Translations under genes and position numbers: made by a program
NCBI RefSeq assembly: GCF_022605165.1
Contig: NC_063068.1
Coordinates: forward strand, 4,216,001-4,280,000
Length of the DNA: 64,000 nucleotides
Source: Purpureocillium takamizusanense
Lineage: Eukaryota; Ascomycota; Sordariomycetes; Hypocreales; Ophiocordycipitaceae
Direction of reading: 5' to 3'
In this document: piece after piece, positions 10,669 to 23,301 of the stretch
How the letters are laid out: every line of letters begins with the position of its first letter
How positions within the stretch are numbered: the stretch's first letter is position 1
The notes under the pieces: generated by a model
What the model was told of the DNA's origin: nothing
Database searches by the model: none
What the model saw: the letters and a program-made list of their open reading frames with translations, nothing else

Positions 10669-12322
10669 TCACTGCCCGCCGACCTGGCCTTTGGGCCTCG
10701 GCGGGATCCAGCACACCGCCAGGTTCAGCGCAATGGTGACGACGCCAATGATCCACAGGCCCTTGTCGTAGCCCTTGCCGTTGTCCATGAACCGGAAGAC
10801 AATGGCAAAGACGACGCCGCCGAGGTTGCCTCCGGCGCCGGTGACGCCCGACAGGATGCCGTTGGCGGAGGGGTGGACGTGCGGAACGAGGGCAAAGTTG
10901 GCCCCGTTGCCGGCCTCGAGAAACATTGCGGCGACGGTGACGATGCCAACCATGACGCCAATGTTGAGCCCGTTCTTCTCCGACGGGTCGACCTGCCCGA
11001 CCACAATGAGGAGCGCGCCCGTCAACAGGCCGCAGGTCGTGATCCAACCCTTCTTCATCCAGAGGTTGCGCCCGAAGCGGTTGTAGAGCAGGTCGGCGAT
11101 GACGCCGCCCATGGGTCGCGTGAAGAAGTTGAGGAACCCGAAGATGGCCGCGTAGTTGCTGGCCTTGGTCTGGTCCAGGTGCGGGAAGTTGGCCTTGTAG
11201 TAGGAGCTGAGGACCGAGTTGATGGCCAGCTCGCCGCCAAAGGAGCACGAGTAGGTGGCGACGAAGAAGAGCGTCTGCAGCGAGAAGACGACGCCGAGGG
11301 CGTCCTTGAACGTGGGCTTGGCCACCGTCTCGCCGCGGGCGGCCTCGAGGGCCTGCGCGGCCGACATCTTGCGCTTCTCAATGTCGTCGTCGGAAGACTC
11401 TGCCTTTTCCTCGTCCGAGGGGCGGTCCGAGACAGAGCTGGAGCCGGAGGCGGAGGCAGAGGGGGTCATGACGCCAACGTCGTTGAGGCCCAGGGCCTGG
11501 AGGTTCTTCTCCAGGCTCTCGTGCCTGTCGGCCCAGCTGCCGACGGGCGTGTCGGGACAGAGAAGGAACATGCCGGCGCCGCAGGCGACGAGGCAGACGA
11601 GGGGCACGATGAAGGTGACGCGCCAGGCCTCGTGCGGGCTCATGCCGTGCCGGGCCACGAGGGAGTCGAAGACGGCCGGCATGATGAAGTAGGTGATGCC
11701 GCCGCCCGCGTTGCCCCAGCCGCCGGCCAGGGCGTTGGCCGTGCCGACGACGTTCTTGTCGAACCAGGCGGTGCACAGCACCTGGCAGGGCACAAAGGTG
11801 GCGCCCAGGACGCCGATGAAGAAGCGGGACACGTACAGGCCGGCCGCGGACTTGACGAGGGGGGCGAGGCCGATGGGCAGGCAGCCGACGAGCAGGAGCG
11901 AGGCGAAGACCTTGCGGGCGCCGAACATGTCGCACAGAGGGCCCGCGACGAAGCGGAGCAGCAGCGTGGCGGTCAGGGAGATGATGTTGGAGTTGGCAAC
12001 TTCGGTCGAGCTGAGGTGCAGGTCATTCTTGATGGTGACCGTCAACAGCGGAGGGAATGTGTACCTGCGAACCCGCCCGCCTTGTCAGTTATAGAGTCCC
12101 CAAAATACCAACACCACTCGGTTCAGTTCAGGGGCAAGGGGGGCGGTCAAAAGGGTCAAGGGAATCGTACCAGGCCCAGAAGCCGAGCATGAAGCCCATC
12201 CACGAGAAGAAAAAGACTCGTCCATAGACGTTGACTGGGTTGAGCACCGGTATGCTTCGGGCCTTTTTTGTGATGGAGTTGATCTCGGGGGCCTTCCATA
12301 GCACCGATATGTCGAACGCCAT
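10669..12322 (-). CDS. nrtA: Nitrate transporter, MFS nitrate/nitrite porter family
   Basis: Plasma-membrane nitrate/proton symporter of the NNP family, homologous to Aspergillus NrtA (CrnA). Exon 1 is 12322-12171 and exon 2 is 12064-10669; the 106-nt intron joins as [17 protein letters not shown], giving about 515 residues. The N-terminus has the family signature [18 protein letters not shown]. The first nitrate-signature region reads [17 protein letters not shown] and the second [15 protein letters not shown]. Conserved Arg residues are seen in [12 protein letters not shown] and FTRPMGG. Twelve membrane segments fit the length. A long polar loop between helices 6 and 7 is Ser/Asp/Glu-rich, a family trait linked to phosphorylation control. 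No nitrate or nitrite reductase gene is adjacent, unlike the clustered arrangement in Aspergillus. Start chosen at the ATG of [15 protein letters not shown]. Confidence 0.93.
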
Positions 12323-14654
12323 GGTCGACAATGAAGTGTATGAGAGATATCTGGGGCTTCACCTATACCGGTGTGAATGGATGGTCGAGTGTCTAATATT
12401 CAAAGGGCCGGTTCAGGGAGCCGAAGGATGAATAGTAGCGAATATGAATCTATCAGTCTTCGAAGCGTGCCGGCGGATGTAACGATTTTTGTGAAAGTGT
12501 CTCGCCAGGCCGTTTATATCTCCTTCTACTGTTGCGGGCGTCTTCATCGAGTGCAGTCAGACAAAGGCAAAACATGCATCTCCGGAGAGCAGATTCATAT
12601 CAGACACCCTGGCCAACCGCAGCCCTAGATGGAGCTGGGTGTGCAAGGACTACGTGTCTGGGGACGAGACTACAGCACAGGGCTGAAGGCGAGGATGTAC
12701 AGCACATCGCCTCCTAGGGTGCCGGGGGGGCTGGCATCACGAGCCTGGCGCGGACGGCAGTTTTCCGGGTGCGTTCGGAGCGATAATAGTGATCGAAACC
12801 CAGAGTCGAGGTGTGAGTGAGCCTGAGTGAGACAGTTGTAAGCGAGCGCCACCCACCGTTGACTGCCATCGGCCGCGGGAGCTAAAGATAGGCCCGAGGC
12901 GCAATCGCATATCAGTGATAGCGGCGTCATGGAGATAGAGCATGCTTGCAGATCGCTGCCTCAGGGCGAGCGCGAAGTCTCAGGGCTTAGATGGCTCTAT
13001 GATGTTTAATAAGTTGTTGTACTGTACATTGTCCAGCAGACTCACCGGTCTCGAGTAGGAATGAGAGAATTGGTGTTTACACGAGTTGTCGTCACGCCTC
13101 CCTTCACTCATGATGACGCGGCGTGGTGTGAAGTTCATCCCCCGCGACATGTCATACCCAAACTGTGTTGTGGCCGGACCGAAAAGTGCTACCGTGCAGT
13201 GCAATACGACTCGAGTGGTGACACCGAGAGGATATGTCTCTTCACGTCGTCCTGCCGGACGGATGTTGAGCGACTCGCGGGAGCGAATGGCTGCTGAGGG
13301 AATTGGCACACGCGAAGCCCTATTGGGCAGTGCCGATGTCTGAGACGGATCTGGCGGCTCTGGGCACTTGATAAAAACAACGACCGTGGTGGGCGAGGGA
13401 GGAGGATGTGCTTATCAGGGCAAGGGGGAACGAATGCGGCTTCGGAGGGTGGACGAGGCTCCACCGCTCTCTCGCCGTGGGAGACAGAGATAAGAACCTG
13501 GGGAAGCAAAACCAGCGCCGGCTTATCTCAAAAGGCATCTCCGCGGAAGGGTGCCCGTCTTTCGATGCTGATACGGGACTCTGAGTATTTAAAAGGGTCT
13601 GTCGTGGCCAGATATGGTAGAGTGGCATGTGAGGGGCCGATGGGAATCGCGAGCCGGCTCCCACGGGGAGAGATGCCGGGGTGGCAGATGCGTCTTGGGA
13701 GTCGGTATGTGGTTCCGAGAGCGCCCGCACGCCGGGGCCGCCTTTGGGCCCCCTCGGGCCTGGGGGAGCGGATTATAAAGATCAAAGGGGTGCGCCATTT
13801 CGGTGAGCGCATATCCTTCTAGTACACAACAGGCTGTGTTTGTATGAGCTTTGGACAGACCGAGGAATCGTTTTTGTCTGCGGTGCGCGCTGTCGCTAGG
13901 CTGCTGAGGACCGCCAAGGCAATTGACAGGCAGTGAGCAGATGTCGCGATGGCATTGCGCATCGAGCTAGAGTACGTTGGGGACACCGTGAGTGAGAGGC
14001 AATAAGCCCCATGTCGTGCGCATGAATGAGCCCAAACCTCGCCGCAGGGTATGCAGGATCGCCATTGCGTATTTCCCAGGCTGACGACGATGTCGGAGTC
14101 GCTGCCGCAGCGTCCGCAGGGAGCCAATGCCCCTGGAGCCGCAATCGCAGCCCCAGCAGGTCCAATGGTAAGCGGTGCCTTGGGGGGGCCTTCCAAGGGA
14201 TCATGCGCACTAAACCCGACTTGGTAGGAGGGGCAGGCGCCGCATCTGTCACTCGCTAGAGGGGCATAATTTTTTTTCTTGGGCTGCTGCTGTGACGCGA
14301 TGCTTGAGCGGAAACGCTTCCTTTCTCGCCTTTTCTTTTGCGGGCAAAGGCACCTTGTGACCTGAATGCTGTCGCGTCTGCTGCTGCCAGTGGGCTTTTG
14401 ACAGTCTCACTGCTTCGTACGGGTATGTCGATCCGCTTCCGCGGCCCCTGTTGCGAGGCCAATTGAGTGGCCTTCATCTGCCAGCCCCTCCCCCTCCCAT
14501 CGCGTTCTGCCTCCCAACGTCGCCGGTAAATCATAGTACTGACGAGACCCCTTTCGACAATGCGCAGACAGCTCTGATACGATCGTGGCGCGGTTCCCTT
14601 CCTCAACCAGGCCTCCACCGCACCTCTGCCGCCCTTGACGCGGCTCGTCTCGCA
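12323..14654. other. Upstream region of nitrate transporter and intergenic space
   Basis: About 2.3 kb with no convincing gene. The first 650 bases are the presumed promoter of the leftward nitrate transporter. They contain HGATAR words (for example CGATAA at 12781, TGATAG at 12916), which suit AreA/Nit2 control, and a palindromic CTCCGGAG at 12580-12587, near but not equal to the NirA consensus. These words are common by chance. The far end is the promoter and leader of the MTD1 gene. Confidence 0.4.
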
Positions 14655-15832
14655 ATGGCCGCTCAAGACGTGCCCAAGACCTGCAAGGTCATCACCGCCG
14701 ACACCATCGCCAAGGGCCTGCTGGCCGAGGTGAAGGAGACGCTGGCCAAGGTCCAGGGCCCGGATGGCGGCGTCCAGCCCACGCTCGCCGCCTTCCTGGC
14801 CAACGGCGACCCGGCTGCCGTCAAATACGCCGAGTGGTCCAAGAAGACGTGCGAGGACAAGTACGACCTCACCTCAGCCCTCCGGTTCCGCAGTCCCCCA
14901 TTGATTGCTATGCGCTCTTCTCTAACGCGATAACCCTCCTCCTCCGCAGTGGCTTCAACTTTGACCTTCGGACCGTCGACAAGGAGATTCTCGAGGAGGA
15001 AATTATGAAGGCCAACGACGAGGAAGCGGTCGACGGCGTCATCGTCTACTACCCCATCTTCCCCCAGAACCCGACGCACGACAAGTACGTCCAGGAGACG
15101 GTCGACCTCTCCAAGGACGTCGAAGGCATGCGACACAAGCACCTGCACAACATGTACCACAACGTGCGCTTCCTCGACCCGCCTGACAACAAGAAGAAGT
15201 CGATCCTGCCGTGCACGCCGCTCGCCGTCGTCAAGATCCTCGAGTACCTGCAGATCTATAACCCCATCCTGGCCGCTGGCAACCGCCTTTTTGGCAAGAC
15301 CATCACCGTCATCAACCGCTCCGAGGTCAATGGTCGGCCCCTGGCCGCCCTGCTGGCCAACGACGGCGCCACCGTCTACTCGGTTGACATCACCGGCGTC
15401 CAGGTCTTCACCCGCGGCCAGGGCATCAAGGCCCCGCGCCACCAGGTTGAGGACAAGGAGGGCTGGGGCCTCAAGGACTGCCTGCCTCTCAGCGACGTCG
15501 TCATCGGCGGCGTTCCCGTCGAGTCGTTCAAGGTGCCCACCGAGCTCATCCGCGACGGCGCCGTGTGCATCAACTTTTCCTCGTACAAGAACTTTGACGG
15601 GCCGGCCATCAAGGAAAAGGCCGCCATCTACGTCCCGTCGGTCGGCAAGGTCACCATTGCCGTCCTGCTGCGGAACCTTGTGGTAAGTGCTACGCATTCG
15701 CGCCGCCGAGGAGCCCCGCCACGGCATGGCTAACATCGTTGTCCCCAGCGTCTCGTGGCCAACCGCCCGTCCAAGGCCGGCACGGATAAGGGCGTCATAC
15801 AGGCTAAGAGCGAAGCGTTCGCCGACGACTGA
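14655..15832 (+). CDS. MTD1: NAD-dependent 5,10-methylenetetrahydrofolate dehydrogenase
   Basis: Cytosolic monofunctional enzyme oxidising 5,10-methylene-THF to 5,10-methenyl-THF with NAD+, supplying one-carbon units for purines. Exons: 14655-14860, 14950-15682, 15749-15832; phases agree and give 340 residues. Similarity to yeast Mtd1 runs end to end: GFNFDLRTVDKE, VDGVIVYYPIFP, LYHNVRFLD-type NMYHNVRFLDPP, KKSILPCTPLAVVKILEYL, then the Rossmann segment TVINRSEVNGRPLAALLAND, FTRGQGI and VGKVTIAVLLRNL. The start matches the usual N-terminus; the frame stays open upstream to 14451, but that part is low-complexity leader. The stop follows EAFADD. It lacks a formyl-THF synthetase domain, which separates it from C1-THF synthase. 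SAM synthetase elsewhere in the window draws on the same one-carbon pool. Confidence 0.95.
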
Positions 15833-18800
15833 GCCGCTCCGCTCGTTTAGCAAGGCGAGGAGTGCTGGTTCGTGGAAAAGCTGGATAGAAGGCCTTTTTG
15901 TTTTGCTTCATTTCCCCCGGGCCACGTACAAGGTACGACTTAGACCATTTCATGATACCTCGACTGTAGTCGTACAAGTACCACGGGGCCCTCGGTGAGC
16001 CGTGACATCGATGGGATGTGCCGGTCGCGGCCTTTACTTGGCACGTGTGGAGCGACGCAAAGTTGTCCGGGCACTCGCGAGATTGGCGAGGACGGCAGCG
16101 TCGATTGCTTCCGCAGCTGGTTGCCGGTGACGTGAAGCACGACGATGGCCCCCCTCGGTGGAGGCGACGACATGGGCGACGTTTGACGCACGTGCGCCGT
16201 CGTTTGCATGCGCCTTGGTGGGCCAGGCCAGGTCAGTCCAGGCCAGTGCAAGAGCAACACGTTTGGGTTACACGGGCCGAGAATCGAGATGGAAGCACGG
16301 AGTACGAATAACTTGGTCCGTACTTCTGCAGCAGCCCGGGCCTGGTCCCACGCACGGCGCGCGACGCGCATATGTACTCCCCTGATTTTGCTTTGATTGC
16401 GCGCCGTGCAGTCGAGATGAAGGGATGTGCACGTCAGCCTGCTTTTACCATATCGGCTCCCCCTGTCGGTCGGAAGCAGCCAGCCACGCGAATGATGCCT
16501 GCCTGTCTGACAGAGTTGAGTACAGTAGTACCTCGTATGTAGTACTACTACGTAACAATGCAGATGGGTGGGATCCGCGAGTGCCGACGTGAGTGAGCAC
16601 GACACGCGGTGGGTGAGACTTTTTGTGCAACACGCAAATGCACGCATGCATGCACGTATCAACTAGGCATCTTGGAGCCTGGATCTCCGCCGGCCACAAT
16701 GCGCCGTAAATACAGCACAATGCTTGTCATCAATGAGGGAGGCATCGAGGGTCGTGGGAAAGAGAGATGATCCCTGAAGCTGGCTGGCTAGTAGGCCAGG
16801 GCCCCAAGCCTCGGCGCTCGATCCAAATGCGTCGGTTCCCGTATGGCGCAGGCCACTGCCGACGACGTTTCGTTCATATTACCCGTGTAAGACTTGGCCG
16901 TGTAATTTAAAAGGGCAAACTCGTGCGGGCATGAGCGCACACCTCGACAAGCTCACTCAATAATGCCCACCCAGCCAGTGTCTCGGAGTGACATCTTGGG
17001 CGTCCCGACGAACACGACGGAATTGCCCAACTCAATTTGGTATGTAGTATGGTATACAATTCGTAGACGAAGCGCGACGCCAGCTGTGCTCGGCGAGCGG
17101 ACCATCCAAGCTGAACTGCAACAGGCCACGCCAGACAAGACGTGCGCTGACGAGTGGAGGCACACGCGGCGGCGCCGTGTGGGAGAGGGAGAATCTTGGA
17201 AGATTCCATTCCAATCATGAGGCCGATTGCGCCCCCGATCTACGCCCGCACGGCCGATGACGGGGGGGCAGTTCTCGGGGAAGAGGGGGGAGGGAGAGAG
17301 AGAGAGGGCGGCCAACCTTGTTGGAATACGTAGCTACTAGTACTCTACTGTTTCAAGTTTCTTTAGAAATTCTGTACGAAGTATGTACATGCAGTATACA
17401 GTAGTTACTAAGTATACCAACGTGGCATCTCGCGAGTCGGGCGGGCGGCACTGCGTGCGATTCAAGGCCGCCACCTCCGTGTCGGCGTCAACGCAAGGGG
17501 CGGGGCAGTAGGCCCTGTGCCACGCCTGCAACCTAATTGAAGGCGCCTCTTGAAGCAAGCCGCCTCGCAGCGCTCAGGCCCGGCGCTACGGGAGGGGAAG
17601 GTGCTGCGATGTGATGCGATGCTAGGTATCCGTACAGTACGGTATGCTTCAGTCGCCCCCATTGGCCGAGGCAGGCGCTGGCGAGGCACCTCATCAGCCG
17701 AGGGTGAGGTGAGGGCAGGTTCTTGCGTGTGGGCCCCCTCCTGTCCGTCCACCACCATGGACAAGACAGACAGAACCCCAAAGCCACCCCATTGTTGGTC
17801 CGCGACCGCCGTCGTCCAACCCACCGGGCTGCCTTGGAACTGGCGCGCACCCCGGACGGCAAAAACCACCTGCCTGCAGGCAGCTGCAGCAGCAGCATTA
17901 CCTGTTAGACAGCCCGTTTTTAGCACGGTTAGTAGTGGAGGTAAGGTACTCTGTACCTAGCAGGTCGTGCGCAAGCAAGCTTGAGCGCTGCAGCCCAGAA
18001 AGCCTCCCCCCTCTTTTTGCCCCCCCCCCCGTGCTACGTAGGTACATACCGCCACAGGCCCTTGTCCACCCATCCATCCACCACCCACCATCCCCTAGTA
18101 CTAGCGGTCGGCGCATCGGAAGGGGCCAGCGCCCACTCAGCGCCCCCGTGCCTCTTTGAAAAGGAGAACACACCCACACGAGTGTCGAGGTCCCGCCCCT
18201 GGGCCCACACACATCCACCGTCCGAACGCCCATTTCAGTCCAAGTGCCTAGCCTGGCTTGCCGCTGGGTGGCCATCGTGGGCTTTGAGAACGCCTCCTTC
18301 GTCTGAACATCGTAGCCTGCGGCTCGGGCCTTGGGCTGGGGAGAAAGCAAAGAATAAGAAGGAAAAAAAGGGTTTCAAAACGCAAGATCTCGCCCCAGCT
18401 GTGGCTGTTCTCCCACCGCAACAACGCACCTCATCCGCCTAGACGCCTTGCCTTCCCCCCGATCCTCCTCGCACCGCCCGCCCGCCCGCCCACCCGACGA
18501 TGAGCAGTAGCAGCAACCTGCAGCTTTAGGCTCGACACCCGCCGCCAGCCCGTTGCTCGACCAGGAGCCAGCCGACTGGTGCTCTGCGCGGTGCGCAACC
18601 CCAAAGACCGAACCGCTCCGCGCCGTTGTGGCTGCAGCCCGCGATTGAGGCTCTGGCTCGTCCCCCTGGGCGTTGGCCACGGAAAGAAATCCGACACCAG
18701 AAAGACGGCTGTACGCATTCGTTACTTGATACGGCACGCCCGTCCGTACTACAACACATGGTGCGATACCCAGACGTCGGGATTAGGAGGTCGTTCCAGC

Positions 18801-18870
18801 TTGAACACCGGGCCGAGGGTCCTGTTGGGGGGGTGTCAGCTGTCCAGCGCTCGACACCCACGACAACCAC
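15833..18870. other. Long intergenic region (3 kb)
   Basis: No convincing gene on either strand. It shows short direct repeats of CCAGG type (about 16220-16250), a GTAC/TAGTAC-rich island at 17325-17430, ten C in a row near 18020, and a CGCCCGCCCGCCCG run near 18475-18495. The last several hundred bases are probably promoter and leader of the downstream coiled-coil gene. A strand with four G-runs near 18480 could form a G-quadruplex. Confidence 0.5.
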
Positions 18871-19033
18871 ATGCTCGATCAAGGCTCGCGCGCTGTTCCA
18901 TCAGGTCTCATGACCATGCAGGTCAGCTTCAACGGCCGCCGCGACGCTGCTGGCCCTGATGGCCGCGGCGCCGCGTCGCCGACCCTCACCAATCCAGACA
19001 TGATTCTCCCCGATTACGACGACTCCGAGTCGC

Positions 19034-19067
<34 letters not shown>

Positions 19068-21605
19068 TCCGCTGTCGCCCCCTGCCCTGTGGCAACACGA
19101 TGCGCAAAGCCCCTGCAACGACTTTGGCTCCTTTTCCCGGGTCGGCTTCGGCTCCGTGCCCCTCGGCCCCACGACCCCGATCATTTACGGTAACGGCACC
19201 ATGCTGTCCGACATTGGTGAGGTGACCGAGGTCGAGAGCACCGTCGGCACGCAGTCGCGGCAGGCCATGTCTCGCCTGTCCGGCTTGGGTGGTGACGACA
19301 CGCCGCTCGGTTCTTCACCAACCATGGGCAACAAGGTGTTCAAGAAGCGCTCCACTCAACACGCCGCCCGGGAGCGCAGGTTCTCTTCCGACTCGAACAG
19401 TACCATAAACGACCATGAGCGCGCCGCGGCCGCCTTTGACGACTTTGACGACTCCGTCAGTGTCGACGACAGCAACTTCCAGGGCGACGACGAGGAGAGC
19501 ATGGCCTCTTCGTACGTCGACGACTCGACCGCTCTCTCGCCCCGCCTCGCCGCCCGTTCGGCTCAGGGTCTCAGCCTCAACGAGGACCGCTTCTCCACGA
19601 GCTCCATCAGCAAGCGAGCTGAGCAGATCCTGGCAAACGCCAAGCGCCGGCTCACGGTACGCCGCGCTCATGCATACCTGCCCTGCGCTTTGTCTCACTC
19701 AGCCACTGCTAACTCTTTGAAACGCAGACCATGGAAGGAAACCTGAACAGGGCCAGGACCTTCAGCTACTCCTCTGTATCCGACGGCTCGACGCCGTCCC
19801 CGGTCGGCCGGCCCGCGACGTCGCTCCGGGAGCACGTGCCGCTCTCGTCCAGCCATGCCAGAAATGCGAGCGAGACGGGCTTCCTCCAGGCCACGGCCCG
19901 ACCCACGGTGCAGCTGCAGCGTTCCGCTAGTGCCCTCGGCGCCGCCGGTGGCTACCGCCAGCCCGTCCAGTCGAGAAGCGCCGAGCCCTTGGGCGGCAGG
20001 TATTCCCACTCCTCCGCCAAGCTCTCGCATCATCCCCTGGACACGACGCTTGCACCGCTCAGCGAAGACGGCGATGACGCCGTCGAGGTTGAGAGGACGC
20101 CCCCGAGCTATCAGCACAACAGCATCGCGAGCCCGACCTTTGGCGTGTACCCTGAGGTTGCCCTCACCCGCTCCGCATCCGTCGCCCAGGTTCGGGATCT
20201 TCAGGATCAGATGCAGGGATTGAAAGGCAAAATATCGACCCTCAAGGAGCAAGCTCGCGCAGATAGTATGAAGCGCCGCAGCTTGCAGAGCCTGCGAACC
20301 CCCAGCCCCTTTACGCACGCCACGTGGAGTCAAAGTTATTCGGAGCGCCAGGAGGTCAGCTCACCAGTCCAGGGGAGTCCGGGACCAGTGACTCCTTGGA
20401 ACGGCGTTGTGCCAGGGTCCGAGGCCAACGATGATGGCAAACCCGTGGAGAGGGGCATCGAGGTCGTCCCGGAGGAGGATGAGCAGTCCACAGTCGATGG
20501 CTACCACGAGGCTCGTGAGGCACAGGATGACGAGGAGCCCCACGTGACTGGAATTGAGGCTGAGCAGGACGCCGGTACGCATTATGAGGGCTTCGATGGC
20601 GCATACCACTCTCCGGGCGTTGACGGCGAAGTACTTGCGGAAGACGCAGCCACCCAAGGGGTGGAAGACGGCGCAAACATCGAAGGGGTAGAAGACAACG
20701 CCGACAGCAGCCGCGATGATGTAAGCGAAAGCGGCGAGTCGCTCTACCACGACACGGTGCAGCATGCCATCTCACACGAAGACCGTGAAGACGCCTTTGA
20801 CTACGAACATTTCTTCCTACACTCCGCCATGGGTACCATCAGCAGGCAAGAGGCCACACGAGACTACGACTACGAGAGCGAAGGGTCGGACGACTCGGCG
20901 CAAACAACTCGAGGGCCGACAACGGGCGTTGCGCGGCGTGCAAGCCTAGATACGTTTGTGACGGTCGACTCTTTCGCCACGGCCGCCGAGGGTCGTGAGA
21001 GTCGGAATTCGGCCACGACAGCAGGAGACACAAGGGTGGAAGACGGATTCGTCACGCCAACCGAGCACTTGGAGGATGCTACGACGGCGCGTCGCGCAAC
21101 GCTTGAGGGCACGTCCGGTAGCGGCAGCGGCGGCAGCAGCGGCGACGAAGCGTCACGCTATCGGGACGACAGGCCACGCGCCAATTCGGTGCTGCATCGG
21201 CCAGCCAGTCTCACTTTCAAAGCGGCGCTGCACAGGCCGTCGGTGTCATCGTTCGAGTCCACGGGGACGAACCGAAGCTTTCCGCTCGTGAACAGGACGA
21301 GGCTGAGCGGCGGCATACTTACGCCTGGCGCGTCGCCCGAGTATGACCTGAAGCAGGTGGCGGAGTCACTCATGTCGGAGACGACAAGCGTGTATGATCG
21401 AGAGGGCACCAACGGAGGAGGGCCCAACTCGCCGGCCATCCAGATGCTGTCGAGGGAGGACCAGCTCTTGGTGGAGCATGTCGTGGCCAGCTTGGGCAAA
21501 TGCGTCCTTGGACTCACAGAGTCATCGCGGATGAACCCTAGTGGGCTGGAGAAGTTTCGGCACCGCATAGAGGCTGCCAAGCGGGTACTCGAGGGCGGCG
21601 AGTGA
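18871..21605 (+). CDS. Large Ser/acidic-rich protein with short coiled coil, function unknown
   Basis: Protein of about 887 residues that I do not recognise. Exon 1 is 18871-19656 and exon 2 is 19728-21605; the intron GTACGC to ACGCAG has branch site TGCTAAC and joins as AKRRLTTMEGNLNRAR. The start is uncertain: ATG at 18871, 18910 or 18916 are all in frame, and 18916 has the best context (A at -3). Residues near 55-65 are 11 consecutive Asp from a GAC repeat. The segment RAEQILANAKRRL, continuing into TMEGNLNRA, looks ordered. A predicted coiled coil follows at about residues 435-460 (VRDLQDQMQGLKGKISTLKE), then basic KRRSLQSLRTPSP. The rest is low-complexity Ser/Glu/Asp-rich, and the C-terminus (SREDQLLVEHVVASLGKCVL) looks helical. 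The patchwork suggests a scaffold-type protein, but that is only a guess. Confidence 0.75.
19036..19068. repeat. In-frame (GAC)10 GAT trinucleotide tract
   Basis: Ten GAC codons and one GAT code for 11 Asp inside the large coiled-coil protein. Pure codon repeats of this kind change length by slippage, so the tract is a likely site of strain variation. Confidence 0.9.
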
Positions 21606-23301
21606 TGACGGCGCCGAGGCGTTTGCATTTCCTGCCCTTTTTTCACTTCACTGTCCCAGTCAGGTGTGATGACGATGATGAGGAGTTGGGCTACCACACG
21701 TACAGTCGGTTCGGAGAGTGCTCTGAGGCACAGCAGCCGGATGGACGGGGCTCGGTCGGTGGTGGCGTCATTCTTCTATTGCCCAGGAACCCCTTTCCCC
21801 GATGACTTTTGATACCCTTCTTTGTACACCCTTTTTTTTCGTCTGTGAATATTCTTCGGAATACATACGGGCTCCCATCTGTCTAGAAGTTTCTCCTCGC
21901 GGCCTCACGCAGCGCGGACGAGAAAGGTCTCGCGAGCACAGGCGAGTTGGGAGGCAGGGATGTTGGGACACGCGAGCAGTGGGCGGCGGCCACAACAAGA
22001 TGTACCTACTTACAAGTACCGCGAGGATATAGGAGCAGGCAGAGACATGTGCTGCGAGGACGGGAGCTGGCGGTGTGTCTGCCAAGCCATCATCCATGTA
22101 GATGTTGCGTCACGCGGCTCATTTACATGATACCGACGTTCACCTCGCTGCAGGGGCGCGCGCGGTCGATGGACGACAGGCCGACAGGGCGGCCCATGGC
22201 AGGCACATGACAATGACAAGACAAGACATTACGTTGTTACACGCTAGACGGCGCGCGTGTTGTGAGATCGTGTCTGTCGATTTCGGTTACTTTTAGTTGT
22301 TGTCGCGTTCCGCAACCTGTCCTATACACGGCGAAGAAGGGTCGTCTTCCCCACCGATACCTTATAAGGTACACTGTATGCCTCTGTAGTTCTCTGGTCT
22401 AGCGCTAGTAGAGACGGGAGACGGCGGAGAGGGGGGAAAGGGCAGTGAATGACCCCACCACCACCACCACCACCATCCAATCCATCGATGCGGGAAAGCT
22501 TGTTCGTGCCAACATCGTGTTGCCTGCTGCTTGCTGCGCGTTTGTCCCCTCGTCTCCATCTTCGTGTCCTTCATCGACTCTGTCTTCGCCCCGTATCCGC
22601 CCATCAAATACGACAGGCGGCATCACGTCGGCCGCCGAATAGTCGCTCTCGCACTGCGTCTAGCTGCTACTGCTGCTGCTGGCCCGCCTAGCTGCCGCTG
22701 ACACGTTAATTACGCGCGCAACAAAAAAAATCATCTCGAAAAGATACACGCATAACACGCTGAGGAAGACGGGACGACGACAACGACGGATAGGGAGGGA
22801 CACGTATAGACACACAGTGCCCTTCTGCCTCGACTCTTTGGCGTACACGGCTGCGCGTGCTGGCTTGGCCAAGTCCTCTCCGGAGCAGCCGTTGAGCCTG
22901 CAGGGTTGTCGACACACGCCTACCTACGCGCACAGGCGCGCGCACACTACGCACGCACGGCACCCATCGAGCGGCAGTGGGCATCAACGCCGATCACTGA
23001 CACCCACGCGCCAAACCGGAGTCGCCTTGCGGCGCGACGACCTCTTTTTTGTTTTCCTTTCCCGCCTCTCTTTGCTCCCGCCAGCGTGCTTGGCCGTCCA
23101 TCTATCTATCGACCTCTTCGACCAACGAGTCTATCGATTCACCGACCTAGAAAGTACACACAACGGCCTCGACGTCCGCGGCTGACCTGCCTGCCTGCCC
23201 TGCCGAGCGGCTTGCCGAAACCACCCACCCACGTCGACGACCACCTCGACGACCACCTCGACGACCATCACCACCACCCTACGTACCACAAAACCACAGC
23301 C
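21606..23301. other. Intergenic region
   Basis: About 1.7 kb holding the 3' region of the coiled-coil gene and the leader of the APQ12-family gene. A CCA repeat lies near 22451-22470. The frame of the downstream gene stays open for 132 codons before its ATG, from 22906, and includes three CTCGACGACCAC-type units near 23235-23270; I take this as leader rather than coding. No other gene seen. Confidence 0.5.

Noticed and set aside
10873..12192. 439-codon open frame antisense to the nitrate transporter
   Set aside because: Gly/Glu/Arg-rich by-product of the transporter's codon use; no domain.
14663..15853. 396-codon open frame antisense to MTD1
   Set aside because: Runs across both introns of the real gene and has biased Asp/Val/Leu composition.
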